Source: Bacillus pinisoli
GTDB taxonomy: Bacteria; Bacillota; Bacilli; Bacillales; SA4
DNA length: 64,000 nucleotides
Direction: 5' to 3'
Assembly (NCBI RefSeq): GCF_023036475.1
Contig: NZ_JAJQKI010000002.1
Span: 186,001 to 250,000, forward strand
The notes beneath the pieces are model-generated. The model did not search any database and was not told the DNA's origin. It saw only the letters and a program-made list of their open reading frames with translations. Below, piece by piece: positions 1-9,875 of this stretch (positions are counted from its first letter, which is position 1; each line of letters begins with the position of its first letter). A program made the translations under genes and the position numbers.

Positions 1-24
1 TCACCTTATCGTATGGATATTATA
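1..24 (-). promoter_or_regulatory. Putative promoter -10 and ribosome binding site of a gene lying beyond the left edge
   Basis: Read on the minus strand, TATAAT (24-19) is followed by AAGGTGA (7-1), a good Shine-Dalgarno sequence. A minus-strand gene should therefore begin just outside the window. In Bacillus subtilis the gene after tkt in this direction is sirA (yneE), so sirA is the synteny-based guess. No strong -35 is visible 17 bp upstream, which would fit an activator-dependent promoter. The gap between -10 and the ribosome binding site is short. Confidence 0.4.
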
Positions 25-78
25 GCAGAAGCCTATTAAAAAATTTGTCTATCGGTCGGGAGAGGAATAATGTTTTTT

Positions 79-85
79 TGTCGAA
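79..85 (+). promoter_or_regulatory. Candidate Spo0A box (TGTCGAA)
   Basis: An exact match to the 0A-box core TGTCGAA lies about 55 bp upstream of the TATAAT at the left edge. A weaker relative (TGTCTAT) lies at 46-52. sirA of B. subtilis is induced by phosphorylated Spo0A, so position and motif agree. A 7-mer occurs often by chance, and this one sits beside the T tract of the tkt terminator. Confidence 0.35.
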
Positions 86-115
86 AAAAAGCCCCCTATC
101 AACAGATAAGAGACT
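84..115 (-). terminator. Intrinsic terminator of tkt
   Basis: Minus-strand stem of 11 bp (115-105 with 100-90, loop 104-101), including several G-U pairs, followed by a run of seven T. It lies just after the tkt stop codon. Confidence 0.8.
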
Positions 116-123
116 TTTACTAT

Positions 124-2127
124 TTAACCTTTTATTAATTGTTTAGTTCGATTAACCACATTTTCTACTGAGAATCCGTATTCTCTCATCACGATGTCTC
201 CAGGAGCAGAGGCACCAAAAGTATGGATACCAATAATTTCTCCTTCATCTCCAACATAGCGCTCCCACCCAAGTGGCATAGCCATTTCTATCCCTAAACG
301 TTTTTTCACCGATTTAGGTAGTACAGACTCTTTATATTCGTTTGATTGTTGTTCAAAGCGATACCATGATGGCATACTTACAACAGAAACTGATATCCCT
401 TCTTCGTTTAATACTTTTTGCGCTTCTACAGCCAACCCAACCTCTGATCCAGTTGCAAGTAATAGTGCATCCGGAACTTCTTTTGTACTCTTAGACACTA
501 CATAAGCGCCGTTCTTTACTCCCTCATATGCTTCTTCCTTCGTTGAATCTAAAGTAGGAAGATTTTGTCTTGTTAGGACTAGAGCTGTTGGTGTATGTGT
601 TGATTCAAGAGCTAATTTCCATGCTGCAACTGTTTCATTACCGTCTGCTGGTCGAATTACATCTAAACCTGGCATAGAGCGTAAGGACGGAAGTTGCTCG
701 ATAGGTTCATGTGTTGGGCCATCTTCACCAACTGCAATACTATCATGTGTAAACACATATGTTACAGGTAGTTGCATTAAAGCCGCTAAACGTATGGCAG
801 GACGAAGGTAATCAGAGAATACAAAGAATGTTCCTCCATAAACCTTTACACCACCATGAAGAGCTAAACCGTTTAGAGCTGCTCCCATTGCAAATTCACG
901 TACACCAAACCAAATATTTCTACCGCTGTAATCCTCGCTTGTGAAATCAGCTGCACCTTTAATTAAGGTTTTGTTAGATCCAGCTAAATCGGCTGATCCA
1001 CCAAAAAAGAATGGAAGATTTTTTGCTATAGCGTTAAGAGCCTCACCTGATGAAGCACGGCTTGCTAATGCTTTACCTGATTCGTAGACAGGAAGATCCT
1101 TATCCCAACCTTTAGGAAGCTCACCATTTATAGCAGTCTTAAGTTCAGCAGCTAACTCTGGATAAGCCGATTCATACTCTGCAAAGATTTGATTATATTC
1201 AAGCTCTGCTTTCTCACCTTTTTCAACCACTTCTTTTTTAAAGTGGTCATATACTTCATCCGGCACATGGAAGTCTTGTTCAAATGTCCATTTATAAGCC
1301 TCTTTTGTCAGTTTTGTTTCTTCAGCTCCAAGTGGAGAACCGTGGACATCAGATGTACCTGACATATTAGGAGAACCATATCCTATAGTAGTTTTAACTT
1401 CTATTAGAGTAGGACGATTTAAATCTGTTTTTGCTTCAGATAATGCACTTGATAATTCTTTAATATCGTTGCCATCCTCAACGCGAATCACTTGCCATCC
1501 GTAAGCTTTAAAACGACCTTCTACGCTTTCTGTAAATGCACGATCAAGTTCACCATCTAAGGAGATATCATTTGAATCGTATAATACAACAAGTTTACCT
1601 AGACGGAGATGAGCAGCGAGAGAAGCGGCTTCAGCTGAAACTCCTTCCATTAAATCGCCATCTCCACAAATTGTATATGTAAAGTGGTCAACAAGATCAA
1701 ATCCAGGTTGGTTGTATTTAGCAGCTAGGTGCCTCTCTGCCATTGCCATACCAACTGCCATCGCAATACCTTGACCTAAAGGTCCAGTTGTGGCTTCAAC
1801 ACCAGGTGTATGTCTAAATTCAGGGTGACCTGGAGTCTTACTCCCCCATTGACGGAAATTTTTAATATCTTCCATTGATAAATCATAACCAGATATATGT
1901 AATAAACTATATAGAAGCATTGAACCATGGCCAGCAGATAACACAAAACGGTCTCTATTAAACCATTGTGGGTTTTTTGGGTTGTGATTCATAAATTGCG
2001 TCCAAAGTGTATATGCCATCGGCGCAGCACCCATTGGCATTCCAGGATGTCCTGAATTTGCCTTTTCTATCGCATCAATTGATAATGTTCGAATTGAGTT
2101 AATTGATAATTGATCAATTGTTTCCAT
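124..2127 (-). CDS. tkt: Transketolase
   Basis: Thiamine-diphosphate enzyme of the non-oxidative pentose phosphate pathway. It moves two-carbon ketol units between sugar phosphates in the cytoplasm. The 667-residue product has the usual order: an N-terminal cofactor domain with the GDGDLMEG signature near residue 155, a pyrimidine domain containing EDGPTHEP, and a C-terminal domain. The open frame extends 21 codons further upstream, but METIDQ at 2127 follows AAAGGA at 8 bp and matches the family start. It has its own promoter and terminator and forms a single-gene unit after ynzC. Confidence 0.97.
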   Translation of the reverse strand: METIDQLSINSIRTLSIDAIEKANSGHPGMPMGAAPMAYTLWTQFMNHNPKNPQWFNRDRFVLSAGHGSMLLYSLLHISGYDLSMEDIKNFRQWGSKTPGHPEFRHTPGVEATTGPLGQGIAMAVGMAMAERHLAAKYNQPGFDLVDHFTYTICGDGDLMEGVSAEAASLAAHLRLGKLVVLYDSNDISLDGELDRAFTESVEGRFKAYGWQVIRVEDGNDIKELSSALSEAKTDLNRPTLIEVKTTIGYGSPNMSGTSDVHGSPLGAEETKLTKEAYKWTFEQDFHVPDEVYDHFKKEVVEKGEKAELEYNQIFAEYESAYPELAAELKTAINGELPKGWDKDLPVYESGKALASRASSGEALNAIAKNLPFFFGGSADLAGSNKTLIKGAADFTSEDYSGRNIWFGVREFAMGAALNGLALHGGVKVYGGTFFVFSDYLRPAIRLAALMQLPVTYVFTHDSIAVGEDGPTHEPIEQLPSLRSMPGLDVIRPADGNETVAAWKLALESTHTPTALVLTRQNLPTLDSTKEEAYEGVKNGAYVVSKSTKEVPDALLLATGSEVGLAVEAQKVLNEEGISVSVVSMPSWYRFEQQSNEYKESVLPKSVKKRLGIEMAMPLGWERYVGDEGEIIGIHTFGASAPGDIVMREYGFSVENVVNRTKQLIKG

Positions 2128-2161
2128 AACATTCATCCTTTCAATTAAAAAATTTATTTTC

Positions 2162-2190
2162 ATCATATCCTTTAATTTGATGATGAACAA
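2162..2190 (-). promoter_or_regulatory. Predicted sigma-A promoter of tkt
   Basis: TTGTTC (2190-2185), a 17-bp spacer, then TATGAT (2167-2162), about 35 bp upstream of the tkt start codon. Confidence 0.5.
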
Positions 2191-2202
2191 CCTAAATTAT
2201 TA

Positions 2203-2439
2203 CTAATGAAGATTTTTTCTATTTTCTTTACTGTTTCTTAATTTTTCAGGTGTAACATCATTACCCTTTTCATCTACAACTTTAATAGAATGTAAATGCT
2301 CAACCATTTGCCCTCTAAAAGCTTTTATGTATTCTTCTCTAAGCTTTTTTTGTTCTTCTGCTTCAGGACCAGTAAGTCCTACCTCTTTTGACTTCTTTGA
2401 TAGATGGTTTATTCTTGCTAGTTTTTCCTGTGATATCAT
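2203..2439 (-). CDS. ynzC: DUF896 family protein YnzC
   Basis: Small soluble protein of 78 residues in the DUF896 family, and close to YnzC of B. subtilis in sequence and position between yneB and tkt. The first half is predicted to be a helical hairpin rich in Lys and Glu ([17 protein letters not shown]). The tail is variable and basic. The molecular function is unknown. The start is supported by AAAGGAG upstream. It is separated from yneB by a hairpin terminator and has a candidate promoter inside that hairpin. Confidence 0.9.
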   Translation of the reverse strand: MISQEKLARINHLSKKSKEVGLTGPEAEEQKKLREEYIKAFRGQMVEHLHSIKVVDEKGNDVTPEKLRNSKENRKNLH

Positions 2440-2479
2440 AGATTCTATACTCCTTTACAACCTTCTTAAACATATTGGT

Positions 2480-2508
2480 ATCATACTAAAAGAACCTGCT
2501 TGTATCAA
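2480..2508 (-). promoter_or_regulatory. Candidate sigma-A promoter of ynzC
   Basis: TTGATA (2508-2503), a 17-bp spacer, TATGAT (2485-2480). The -35 hexamer lies in the loop and arm of the yneB terminator hairpin, so termination and initiation signals overlap. Confidence 0.45.
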
Positions 2509-2513
2509 GCAGG

Positions 2514-2515
<2 letters not shown>
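2488..2515 (-). terminator. Intrinsic terminator of yneA-yneB
   Basis: Perfect 10-bp stem (2515-2506 with 2502-2493, 3-nt loop) followed by CTTTT on the minus strand. The first arm overlaps the yneB stop codon. Confidence 0.75.
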
Positions 2516-3489
<974 letters not shown>

Positions 3490-3508
3490 CTTCAAATTCC
3501 CCCAAATA

Positions 3509-3522
3509 AGAATGTTTGTTCC
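3509..3522. promoter_or_regulatory. SOS (LexA) box downstream of the yneA promoter
   Basis: AGAATGTTTGTTCC resembles the Bacillus consensus CGAAC-N4-GTTCG with mismatches in the outer positions. It lies between the predicted yneA transcription start and its ribosome binding site. Confidence 0.6.
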
Positions 3523-3532
3523 CTTTAATCAA

Positions 3533-3561
3533 ATAATAATACGAACAAACGTTTTAGTCAA
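3533..3561 (-). promoter_or_regulatory. Sigma-A promoter of yneA-yneB
   Basis: TTGACT (3561-3556), a 17-bp spacer, TATTAT (3538-3533). An SOS box fills most of the spacer, which explains LexA repression. Confidence 0.8.
3542..3555. promoter_or_regulatory. SOS (LexA) box inside the yneA promoter
   Basis: CGAACAAACGTTTT matches CGAAC-N4-GTTYG closely. It lies between the -35 and -10 of yneA. Confidence 0.85.
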
Positions 3562-3572
3562 TAGATTTTCTT

Positions 3573-3586
3573 CGAACTTATGTTTG
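3573..3586. promoter_or_regulatory. SOS (LexA) box at the lexA promoter
   Basis: CGAACTTATGTTTG matches the consensus with one changed position and overlaps the lexA -35 hexamer. This implies LexA autorepression. Confidence 0.88.
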
Positions 3587-3612
3587 TATATTTTATTGGA
3601 ACATGCTATAAT
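3584..3612 (+). promoter_or_regulatory. Sigma-A promoter of lexA
   Basis: TTGTAT (3584-3589), a 17-bp spacer, TATAAT (3607-3612), 35 bp before the lexA start codon. It overlaps the SOS box at 3573-3586. Confidence 0.85.
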
Positions 3613-3646
3613 TTATGTAATATTATGGAGACATTGAGGTGTACCA

Positions 3647-4270
3647 ATGAAGAAACTATCAAAGCGTCAACAAGATATACTTGAATTTATTAAGAAAGAA
3701 GTCCAACTAAAAGGATATCCACCTTCTGTTCGGGAGATTGGGGAAGCAGTTGGCTTAGCTTCTAGCTCAACTGTACATGGACATTTAGCAAGGCTAGAAA
3801 GTAAAGGGCTTATCCGTCGCGATCCGACTAAGCCAAGGGCGATAGAGATACTAGATCAAGAAATTGTACAACCTATTTCTACAGGCACTGTGATTAATGT
3901 TCCCATACTAGGAAAAGTCACTGCCGGTTTACCCATCACAGCAATAGAGAACGTTGACGATTATTTTCCAATACCAGATCGCTTTGTTTCACCTGATGAA
4001 AAAGTATTTATGTTAGAGATCATGGGTGATAGTATGATAGAGGCTGGAATATTCGATGGTGACCTCGTGCTAGTGCGTCAACAAAACACTGCAAATAATG
4101 GTGATATTGTTGTTGCAATGACTGAAGACGATGAAGCTACAGTAAAAAGATTTTTTAAAGAACGAGACTACTTCAGACTACAACCAGAGAATTCAACATT
4201 AGAACCCATTCTATTAAAGAGTGTCTCTATTCTAGGTAAGGTAATCGGGGTATATCGTACTCTTCATTAA
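3647..4270 (+). CDS. lexA: LexA repressor (SOS regulator, self-cleaving)
   Basis: 207-residue repressor of the SOS regulon. An N-terminal winged helix-turn-helix (residues 1-65) is followed by a peptidase S24 domain. Cleavage site Ala93-Gly94 and the catalytic dyad Ser129 (in MGDSM) and Lys167 (in ATVKRFF) are all present, so RecA-stimulated autocleavage should be intact. The start follows GAGGTG. It is divergent from yneA-yneB with three SOS boxes between them. It is one of only two plus-strand genes in the window and ends in its own terminator, converging on glnA. Confidence 0.98.
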   Translation: MKKLSKRQQDILEFIKKEVQLKGYPPSVREIGEAVGLASSSTVHGHLARLESKGLIRRDPTKPRAIEILDQEIVQPISTGTVINVPILGKVTAGLPITAIENVDDYFPIPDRFVSPDEKVFMLEIMGDSMIEAGIFDGDLVLVRQQNTANNGDIVVAMTEDDEATVKRFFKERDYFRLQPENSTLEPILLKSVSILGKVIGVYRTLH

Positions 4271-4275
4271 TTATT

Positions 4276-4314
4276 AAAAGAAGGCATTGTCTCTACAATG
4301 CCTTCTTTTCTTTT
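4276..4314 (+). terminator. Intrinsic terminator of lexA
   Basis: Perfect 15-bp stem (4276-4290 with 4295-4309, loop CTCT) followed by CTTTT. Confidence 0.9.
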
Positions 4315-4324
4315 AGGTTTTTTA

Positions 4325-4352
4325 CAAAAAAAAAGATGGCACAAGGCCATCT
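4325..4352 (-). terminator. Intrinsic terminator of glnA
   Basis: Minus-strand stem AGATGGC/GCCATCT (4352-4346 with 4340-4334) followed by nine T, directly after the glnA stop codon. Confidence 0.85.
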
Positions 4353-4354
4353 TT

Positions 4355-5689
4355 TTAGTAAATCGTCATATATTGCTCGCGCTCCCAAGGATGAACTTGA
4401 GTTCTGAACATATCCCATTCAATTTCTTTTGCTTCTACAAAGTGTTCTAGAATATGTCTACCTAGTGCATTAATGATTACTTCGTCAGTCTTCAGATTCT
4501 CTAATGCATGGAATAAAGTAGCAGGTAAATCAGCAATTCCGTTCTCTAAACGCTCTTCTTTATTCATGACATAGATATTGCGGTCAACTGCTTTTGGTGG
4601 TTGTAACTTATTCTTAATTCCATCAAGACCAGCTGCTAATAAAACCGACATTGCTAAATATGGGTTTGCTGCAGGGTCAACACTTCTAACTTCAACACGT
4701 GTACTTAATCCACGAGAAGAAGGAATACGTATTAATGGACTTCTGTTTCTAGCTGACCAAGCTACATAACAAGGAGCCTCGTAACCAGGAACAAGTCGCT
4801 TATATGAATTAACAGTTGGATTTGTTACAGCTGTGAAATTTGTAGCATGTTTTAAAATACCCGCAATAAACTGACGAGCAGTTTCACTCAATTGTAATTC
4901 TCCATTTTCATCAAAGAATGCATTTTCTCCATTCTTGAATAAGGAAACATTACAGTGCATACCTGAACCGTTCACACCAAAAAGTGGCTTTGGCATAAAT
5001 GTAGCATGCAAACCGTGCTTACGAGCAATAGTTTTTACAACTAACTTAAATGTTTGAATATCATCACACGCTTTAAGAGCATTTGCATATTTAAAGTCGA
5101 TTTCATGCTGACCTGGTGCAACTTCGTGGTGAGATGCTTCAATCTCAAAGCCCATCTCTTCTAGTTCTAATACGATGTCGCGACGACAGTTCTCACCTAA
5201 GTCTGTTGGAGCAAGGTCAAAGTATCCACCGGCATCGTTTAACTCTAGAGTAGGTTCTCCTTTTGCATCTAGTTTGAATAAGAAGAATTCTGGCTCAGGT
5301 CCAAGATTAAAATCGGTAAATCCTAGTTCTTCCATTTCCTTTAGAATACGCTTAAGGTTATTACGTGGGTCACCTTCAAAAGGTGTACCATCTGGATTAT
5401 AGATGTCGCAAATTAAACGAGCTACTTTTCCTTTTTCAGCTGTCCATGGGAACACAACCCAAGTGTCTAGATCAGGGTATAAGTACATATCTGATTCTTC
5501 AATTCTAACGAATCCTTCAATTGAAGATCCATCAAACATCATCTTATTGTCTAAAGCTTTTTCTAATTGACTTACAGGAATTTCAACGTTCTTAATAATT
5601 CCTAAAAGATCAGTAAATTGTAAACGGATGTACTTAACATTCTCTTCTTGTGAAATACGGAAAATATCCTCTTTAGTAAATTTCGCCAT
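4355..5689 (-). CDS. glnA: Glutamine synthetase type I-alpha
   Basis: Joins ammonia to glutamate using ATP. In Bacillus the feedback-inhibited enzyme also signals nitrogen status to GlnR and TnrA. The 444-residue length is typical of the unadenylylated I-alpha form. Visible motifs are [10 protein letters not shown] (51-60), PEPEFFLF (131-138), NGSGMHCNV (240-248) and the later RSPLIRIP substrate loop. Arg62, reported as the key glutamine-feedback residue in the B. subtilis enzyme, is present. It lies 30 bp after glnR in a two-gene operon controlled by two GlnR operators. Confidence 0.98.
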   Translation of the reverse strand: MAKFTKEDIFRISQEENVKYIRLQFTDLLGIIKNVEIPVSQLEKALDNKMMFDGSSIEGFVRIEESDMYLYPDLDTWVVFPWTAEKGKVARLICDIYNPDGTPFEGDPRNNLKRILKEMEELGFTDFNLGPEPEFFLFKLDAKGEPTLELNDAGGYFDLAPTDLGENCRRDIVLELEEMGFEIEASHHEVAPGQHEIDFKYANALKACDDIQTFKLVVKTIARKHGLHATFMPKPLFGVNGSGMHCNVSLFKNGENAFFDENGELQLSETARQFIAGILKHATNFTAVTNPTVNSYKRLVPGYEAPCYVAWSARNRSPLIRIPSSRGLSTRVEVRSVDPAANPYLAMSVLLAAGLDGIKNKLQPPKAVDRNIYVMNKEERLENGIADLPATLFHALENLKTDEVIINALGRHILEHFVEAKEIEWDMFRTQVHPWEREQYMTIY

Positions 5690-5719
5690 ACTACTATTCC
5701 TCCCCTTTATTAGTGATCC

Positions 5720-6121
5720 TTAATGAAAGAATCTCGACATATCCCCTTGCCGCAATGAAGTTCGGTTAAAGCGACCAGCTTGAATAAGTTCGGATTTTAA
5801 TAGTTTTCGAAGCTCTTCGTCACTTAACTCTTTCTTTACGACAGATTCAGTGGTTGCTTCTTGCTGAGCTTCTTGTTGATTTGCTACTTGAAGGACTTTC
5901 TTAATTCCTGCCATGTTGACACCCTGATCGATCATTTCTTTTATCTCAAGTAATCGGTCTACATCATTAAATGAGAAAAGACGACGATTCCCATCGGTTC
6001 TAGCAGGTCTAACCAGATCATGTTCTTCGTAATAGCGGATTTGGCGTGCGGATAACTCTGTCAAGCTCATCACTATCCCCATCGGGAACAAAGGCATATT
6101 CCGACGTATGTTATCGCCCAT
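5720..6121 (-). CDS. glnR: GlnR, MerR-family repressor of nitrogen metabolism
   Basis: 133-residue dimeric regulator that represses glnRA when nitrogen is plentiful. A MerR-type winged helix ([10 protein letters not shown], near residues 25-34) is followed by a short C-terminal tail ending in QGDMSRFFH. That tail is the segment known in B. subtilis to be unmasked by feedback-inhibited glutamine synthetase. The ATG at 6121 follows AAAGGAGG at 7 bp. Two further upstream codons (TTG-GTT) are not needed. It is autoregulated by its own two operators. Confidence 0.97.
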   Translation of the reverse strand: MGDNIRRNMPLFPMGIVMSLTELSARQIRYYEEHDLVRPARTDGNRRLFSFNDVDRLLEIKEMIDQGVNMAGIKKVLQVANQQEAQQEATTESVVKKELSDEELRKLLKSELIQAGRFNRTSLRQGDMSRFFH

Positions 6122-6153
6122 AACCAATCCTCCTTTTTTTCTATCTCTATTTT

Positions 6154-6182
6154 ATTGTATGCCATGTAAGAAAATGTGTCAA
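6154..6182 (-). promoter_or_regulatory. Sigma-A promoter of glnRA
   Basis: TTGACA (6182-6177), a 17-bp spacer, TACAAT (6159-6154). The consensus match is strong. Confidence 0.88.
6165..6181. promoter_or_regulatory. GlnR operator 2 overlapping the glnRA -35
   Basis: On the minus strand TGACACATTTTCTTACA follows the GlnR/TnrA pattern TGTNA-N7-TNACA with one change. B. subtilis operator 2 carries the same TGACA half-site and occupies the same promoter position. Confidence 0.75.
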
Positions 6183-6187
6183 TATAA

Positions 6188-6204
6188 TGTTAGGTTTTAT
6201 TACA
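6188..6204. promoter_or_regulatory. GlnR/TnrA operator 1 upstream of glnRA
   Basis: TGTTAGGTTTTATTACA is a full match to TGTNA-N7-TNACA. It lies immediately upstream of the -35, leaving six bases between them. Confidence 0.85.
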
Positions 6205-6213
6205 TGAACTCAT

Positions 6214-6247
6214 TGTAAAAAGGGAATAATGTTTTGCCCTTTTTACA
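6214..6247 (-). terminator. Inverted repeat after ynbB, probable terminator
   Basis: 11-bp perfect stem (6214-6224 with 6237-6247) between the ynbB stop codon and the GlnR operators. There is no long T tract on the minus strand, so termination is less certain than elsewhere. Confidence 0.5.
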
Positions 6248-6263
6248 TTTCCCTTACTTTTTA

Positions 6264-7529
6264 TTATTTAAACAATCCTTTATCAATTAATGAATCTACT
6301 GCAGAACAGATCGCCATTTTTACATGTGTATAAGTAAGTCCCCCTTGCACATATGCAACATAAGGTGGTCTTAAGGGACCATCAGCTGATAATTCAATAC
6401 TTGCTCCTTGAACAAATGTACCTGCAGCCATAATAACATCATCTTCATACCCTGGCATATAATTTGGGTATGGAGTAACATGGCTATTAATTGGAGATGC
6501 ATATTGAATAGCCTGGCAAAACGCCACCATTTTCTCGCGATCATCAAATTGGACTGATTGAATTAAATCGGTTCTTTTGCTATTCCACTTAGGACTTGTA
6601 TTAAATCCGAGTTTCTCTAGAAAAGCAGAAGTAAAGACTGCGCCTTTTAAAGCTTGGCTTACTGTGTGTGGTGCCATAAAGAAACCTTGATACATTTCTT
6701 GTAGACTATATAAGGAGGCACCCGCTTCAGCTCCTATTCCCGGTGATGTCATTCTGTAGCTACATGCTTCTACTAATGATTTTTTCCCTACAATGTAACC
6801 ACCTGTTTTCACAAGTCCTCCACCAGGATTCTTAATTAGAGAGCCCGCCATTAAATCGGCACCTATATGACAAGGTTCAAGATCTTCTACAAACTCCCCA
6901 TAACAGTTATCAACAAAGACTATAACGTCTGGCTTTATTGATTTAACAAACTCAACCATGGACTTGATTTCTTCAATTGTAAATGATGGTCTTGTTGCAT
7001 AACCTTTAGAGCGTTGTATTCCAATCATCTTGGTAGTAGGTTTGATGGCTTCTTGAACTGCCTCGTAATCAATTTGGCCTTCAGGCGTTAGATGTACTGT
7101 ATTATAATCAATCTTGAAGTCTTTTAACGAGCCAATTCCATTTCCTCTTAAGCCAACAATTTCTTCAAGCGTGTCATACGGTTTACCTGTTATGTACAAT
7201 AATTCATCCCCTGGTCTTAAAATCCCAAACAACGAGATCGAGATTGCGTGAGTACCTGAGATTATTTGTGGCCTTACTAAGCCAGCTTCACCACCAAAGA
7301 CTTCCGCATATATTTCTTCCAAAGTATCTCTTCCAATATCGTCATAACCATACCCTGTAGTTGGGATAAAATGTGAATCACTCACACGATGTTTGCGGTA
7401 AGCCTGTAATAGTCTAAACTGATTCTTTTCAGCATTAGTATCTATATTTTGAAATATTGATTGAATCATATTTTCTGTTTCATTTACGATGTGTTCAAGT
7501 TTCTCGCCGTGTTTCAAGTACTGTAACAT
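6264..7529 (-). CDS. ynbB: PLP-dependent enzyme of the YnbB / aluminum-resistance protein family
   Basis: 421-residue pyridoxal-phosphate enzyme with the cystathionine beta/gamma-lyase type fold. The cofactor lysine is probably the one in GSLIKNPGGG (near residue 228). The family is often labelled aluminum resistance protein or methionine gamma-lyase family. A real substrate has not been established to my knowledge. It starts after AAAGGAAG, 13 bp downstream of hflX, the same pairing as ynbA-ynbB in B. subtilis. It precedes glnRA and is probably co-transcribed with hflX. Confidence 0.9.
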   Translation of the reverse strand: MLQYLKHGEKLEHIVNETENMIQSIFQNIDTNAEKNQFRLLQAYRKHRVSDSHFIPTTGYGYDDIGRDTLEEIYAEVFGGEAGLVRPQIISGTHAISISLFGILRPGDELLYITGKPYDTLEEIVGLRGNGIGSLKDFKIDYNTVHLTPEGQIDYEAVQEAIKPTTKMIGIQRSKGYATRPSFTIEEIKSMVEFVKSIKPDVIVFVDNCYGEFVEDLEPCHIGADLMAGSLIKNPGGGLVKTGGYIVGKKSLVEACSYRMTSPGIGAEAGASLYSLQEMYQGFFMAPHTVSQALKGAVFTSAFLEKLGFNTSPKWNSKRTDLIQSVQFDDREKMVAFCQAIQYASPINSHVTPYPNYMPGYEDDVIMAAGTFVQGASIELSADGPLRPPYVAYVQGGLTYTHVKMAICSAVDSLIDKGLFK

Positions 7530-7542
7530 GTTACTTCCTTTC

Positions 7543-8805
7543 TTATTGCATAAAATTCTTAAGTTGCTGTGTTATGGCCAATGTTGGTTGAATATATCCC
7601 TTACATAAATAACTGTTCTTTTCTTCATCAAAGGTAAGCTCCGTTAGTACAGAAGTGGATTTTAATTGTGCTAGTAGCTTTCCTTCTGAATTAGGAATAT
7701 AGACTTTATATTCTTCCATACTATCCATCATTAATGATTGTATTAATAACTTTAATGAGACAAGATCATCTTCATTAAAGGCACTAATCAAGATAGATTC
7801 ATGACCTGTTGACGGAACGAAGTCCGCATGTCTCTGGTCCCGTTTATTGTAGACCGTTAGTATCGGAATTTGGTCTGCTTTGAGCTCATCTAGAAGTTTA
7901 TAAACTGTTTGTTCATGGTTAAAATAATCTGGATTAGAAGAATCTACAACATGTAAAATTAAATCAGCCTCCTTTGCCTCCTCCAAAGTCGATCTAAAAG
8001 CAGCAATTAAGGAGGTAGGTAAGTCTTGAATAAACCCTACAGTATCCGTTAATAGTGACGTGAACCCAGAGGGCAAAATACATTTTCTTGTCATTGGATC
8101 TAGTGTTGCAAACAGTTGGTTTTCTTCATAGGAATCGGCTTCTGTTAAGCGGTTAAATAAAGTTGATTTTCCTGCATTTGTATATCCTACTAGCGCAAGC
8201 TGAAACGATTGATTATGCTTTCTTCTCTCTCGATATCTCTCACGATGCTGAACAATACTTACTAATTGTGACTTAATATCATCAATTCGACGATGAATAT
8301 GGCGGCGATCGGTTTCTAGTTTTGTCTCACCAGGCCCCCTCGTGCCAATCCCACCACCTAACCTAGAAAGTGACAATCCTTTTCCTACTAGACGTGGTAA
8401 TAAATATTGAAGTTGTGCTAATTCGACTTGAAGCTTCCCCTCTCTTGAACGTGCTCTTTGAGCAAAAATATCCAAAATTAGCTGAGTTCTATCAATAACC
8501 CTTGCCTCTAAGACATTGGAGAGATTTCGAATTTGACTAGGTGATAATTCATCATTAAAAATAATCACATCTGGTTCAAGTTCTTCAGCTAACGAGACAA
8601 GCTCCTCTACTTTCCCTTTCCCTATATAGGTAGCAGGATGTACAGTATTTCTTTTTTGAGAGACCATAGATATGACCGTACCTTTTGCTGTCTTTGTTAA
8701 TGAACCTAACTCATCTAATGAATATTGAAATCGGTCATCATCATCCATCGGGAGCTGGCAGCCAACAAGAATAACTCTTTCTAATTCTTGATCCGTAGTA
8801 CCCAT
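7543..8805 (-). CDS. hflX: Ribosome-associated GTPase HflX
   Basis: 420-residue translation-stress GTPase that binds 50S subunits and, in studied bacteria, splits stalled ribosomes. An N-terminal HflX domain and a Gly-rich linker ([17 protein letters not shown]) precede a G domain with Walker [10 protein letters not shown] (near residue 206), DTVGF and NKRD. Length and motif order are normal. It starts after AAGGGGA. It leads the hflX-ynbB operon, divergent from the TRIC-type gene. Confidence 0.96.
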   Translation of the reverse strand: MGTTDQELERVILVGCQLPMDDDDRFQYSLDELGSLTKTAKGTVISMVSQKRNTVHPATYIGKGKVEELVSLAEELEPDVIIFNDELSPSQIRNLSNVLEARVIDRTQLILDIFAQRARSREGKLQVELAQLQYLLPRLVGKGLSLSRLGGGIGTRGPGETKLETDRRHIHRRIDDIKSQLVSIVQHRERYRERRKHNQSFQLALVGYTNAGKSTLFNRLTEADSYEENQLFATLDPMTRKCILPSGFTSLLTDTVGFIQDLPTSLIAAFRSTLEEAKEADLILHVVDSSNPDYFNHEQTVYKLLDELKADQIPILTVYNKRDQRHADFVPSTGHESILISAFNEDDLVSLKLLIQSLMMDSMEEYKVYIPNSEGKLLAQLKSTSVLTELTFDEEKNSYLCKGYIQPTLAITQQLKNFMQ

Positions 8806-8842
8806 CTTTTATCCCCTTCCAGTCGTATTTCAAAGTAAAACC

Positions 8843-8851
8843 ATCATACCA
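8843..8851 (-). promoter_or_regulatory. Candidate extended -10 promoter of hflX
   Basis: TGGTATGAT on the minus strand (8851-8843) fits the TGn-extended -10 form. No convincing -35 is seen. Confidence 0.4.
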
Positions 8852-8993
8852 AAACTTAGTTTATTTAGAAACTCCTTCTAGTTTTTAAATACTTTTTATC
8901 TATAGGAATTTCTTTTTGGTTGTAAATCTCCGTTAAATTTAAGCATATAAAAGACACAGAGTTAATTAGACTATGTAAATTATTCAAAATGTA

Positions 8994-9021
8994 TTGATTT
9001 CCTTCAGATACCTGATAGAAT
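8994..9021 (+). promoter_or_regulatory. Candidate sigma-A promoter of the TRIC-type gene
   Basis: TTGATT (8994-8999), a 16-bp spacer, TAGAAT (9016-9021), about 40 bp before the start codon. Confidence 0.5.
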
Positions 9022-9061
9022 CATAACGAGCCATCTAAGATTGACATGAGAGGTAATGAAT

Positions 9062-9697
9062 ATGATTACGTGGGACGTTATGACCATAATTGGTACAATT
9101 GCATTTGCAGTGAGTGGCGGTATCATTGCAATGGAAGAAGAGTATGATATATTAGGTGTTTATGTTTTAGGGTTAGTCACCGCTTTCGGTGGTGGCGCCA
9201 TCCGAAATTTATTAATAGGTGTACCTGTATCCGCCCTATGGGAGCAGGGGTACATGTTCCAATTGGCCATGTTATCCATTACTGTGATTTTTCTGTTTCC
9301 TAATGGTCTATTAAAGCATTGGAGACGCTGGGGAAACTTTTTTGACGCCATTGGACTTGCTTCATTTGCAATTCAAGGGGCACTATACGCTACTGAGATG
9401 GGCCACCCAATCAGCGCTGTTGTTGTGGCTGCTGTTTTAACAGGTAGCGGTGGCGGCATTATTCGTGATGTACTTGCCGGTAGAAAGCCCGTTGTGTTTA
9501 AAGCGGAAATATATGCGGTATGGGCTGCACTTGCCGGTTTATTAATTGGATTCAACATAATAAAAGGTTCGTATTCTCTTTATTTTTTATTTATAGCACT
9601 TGTCATCCTAAGGATGGCATCACTCCAATACAAATGGAGGCTACCTGTAAAAGCTATTGGGCAACAACAACAAAACAATCAACAAACCTTTATGTAA
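9062..9697 (+). CDS. TRIC-family (UPF0126) trimeric cation channel protein
   Basis: 211-residue membrane protein with about seven hydrophobic segments. It is built as two repeats, each with a glycine-rich kink (GGGAIRNLL near residue 48 and GSGGGIIRD near 136). This two-fold repeat is the hallmark of UPF0126, whose members are prokaryotic trimeric intracellular cation channel homologues. Physiological cargo in bacteria is unsettled. ATG at 9062 is 8 bp from GAGAGG and is preferred over an ATG two codons earlier. It is a plus-strand single gene between hflX and spoVK. Confidence 0.88.
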   Translation: MITWDVMTIIGTIAFAVSGGIIAMEEEYDILGVYVLGLVTAFGGGAIRNLLIGVPVSALWEQGYMFQLAMLSITVIFLFPNGLLKHWRRWGNFFDAIGLASFAIQGALYATEMGHPISAVVVAAVLTGSGGGIIRDVLAGRKPVVFKAEIYAVWAALAGLLIGFNIIKGSYSLYFLFIALVILRMASLQYKWRLPVKAIGQQQQNNQQTFM

Positions 9698-9724
9698 GCT
9701 TGGGATAATCCTAAGCTTTTTACT
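9696..9724 (+). terminator. Intrinsic terminator of the TRIC-type gene
   Basis: 10-bp stem (9696-9705 with 9709-9718, including one G-T pair) followed by TTTTAC and TTTT. It overlaps the stop codon. Confidence 0.8.
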
Positions 9725-9828
9725 TTTGCCTTCTTGCATAATTTTATAACAGAATAATCTCAGATTCGCTCAATATTAACTTTCTGATTTTCTATAATCT
9801 ATCGCTCTTGGTCTTGGTGTAGACTACA

Positions 9829-9862
9829 CAAGAAAGGGTCCTTGTTGTTAAACAAGGACCCT
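9829..9862 (-). terminator. Intrinsic terminator of spoVK
   Basis: Perfect 12-bp stem (9862-9851 with 9846-9835, 4-nt loop) followed by TTCTT on the minus strand. Confidence 0.8.
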
Positions 9863-9875
9863 ATTTTTGGAGGAG

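Noticed and set aside
4578-4769. Plus-strand open frame opposite glnA, and the many similar frames opposite other genes
   Set aside because: These are shadows of the coding strand with no ribosome binding site or conserved product.
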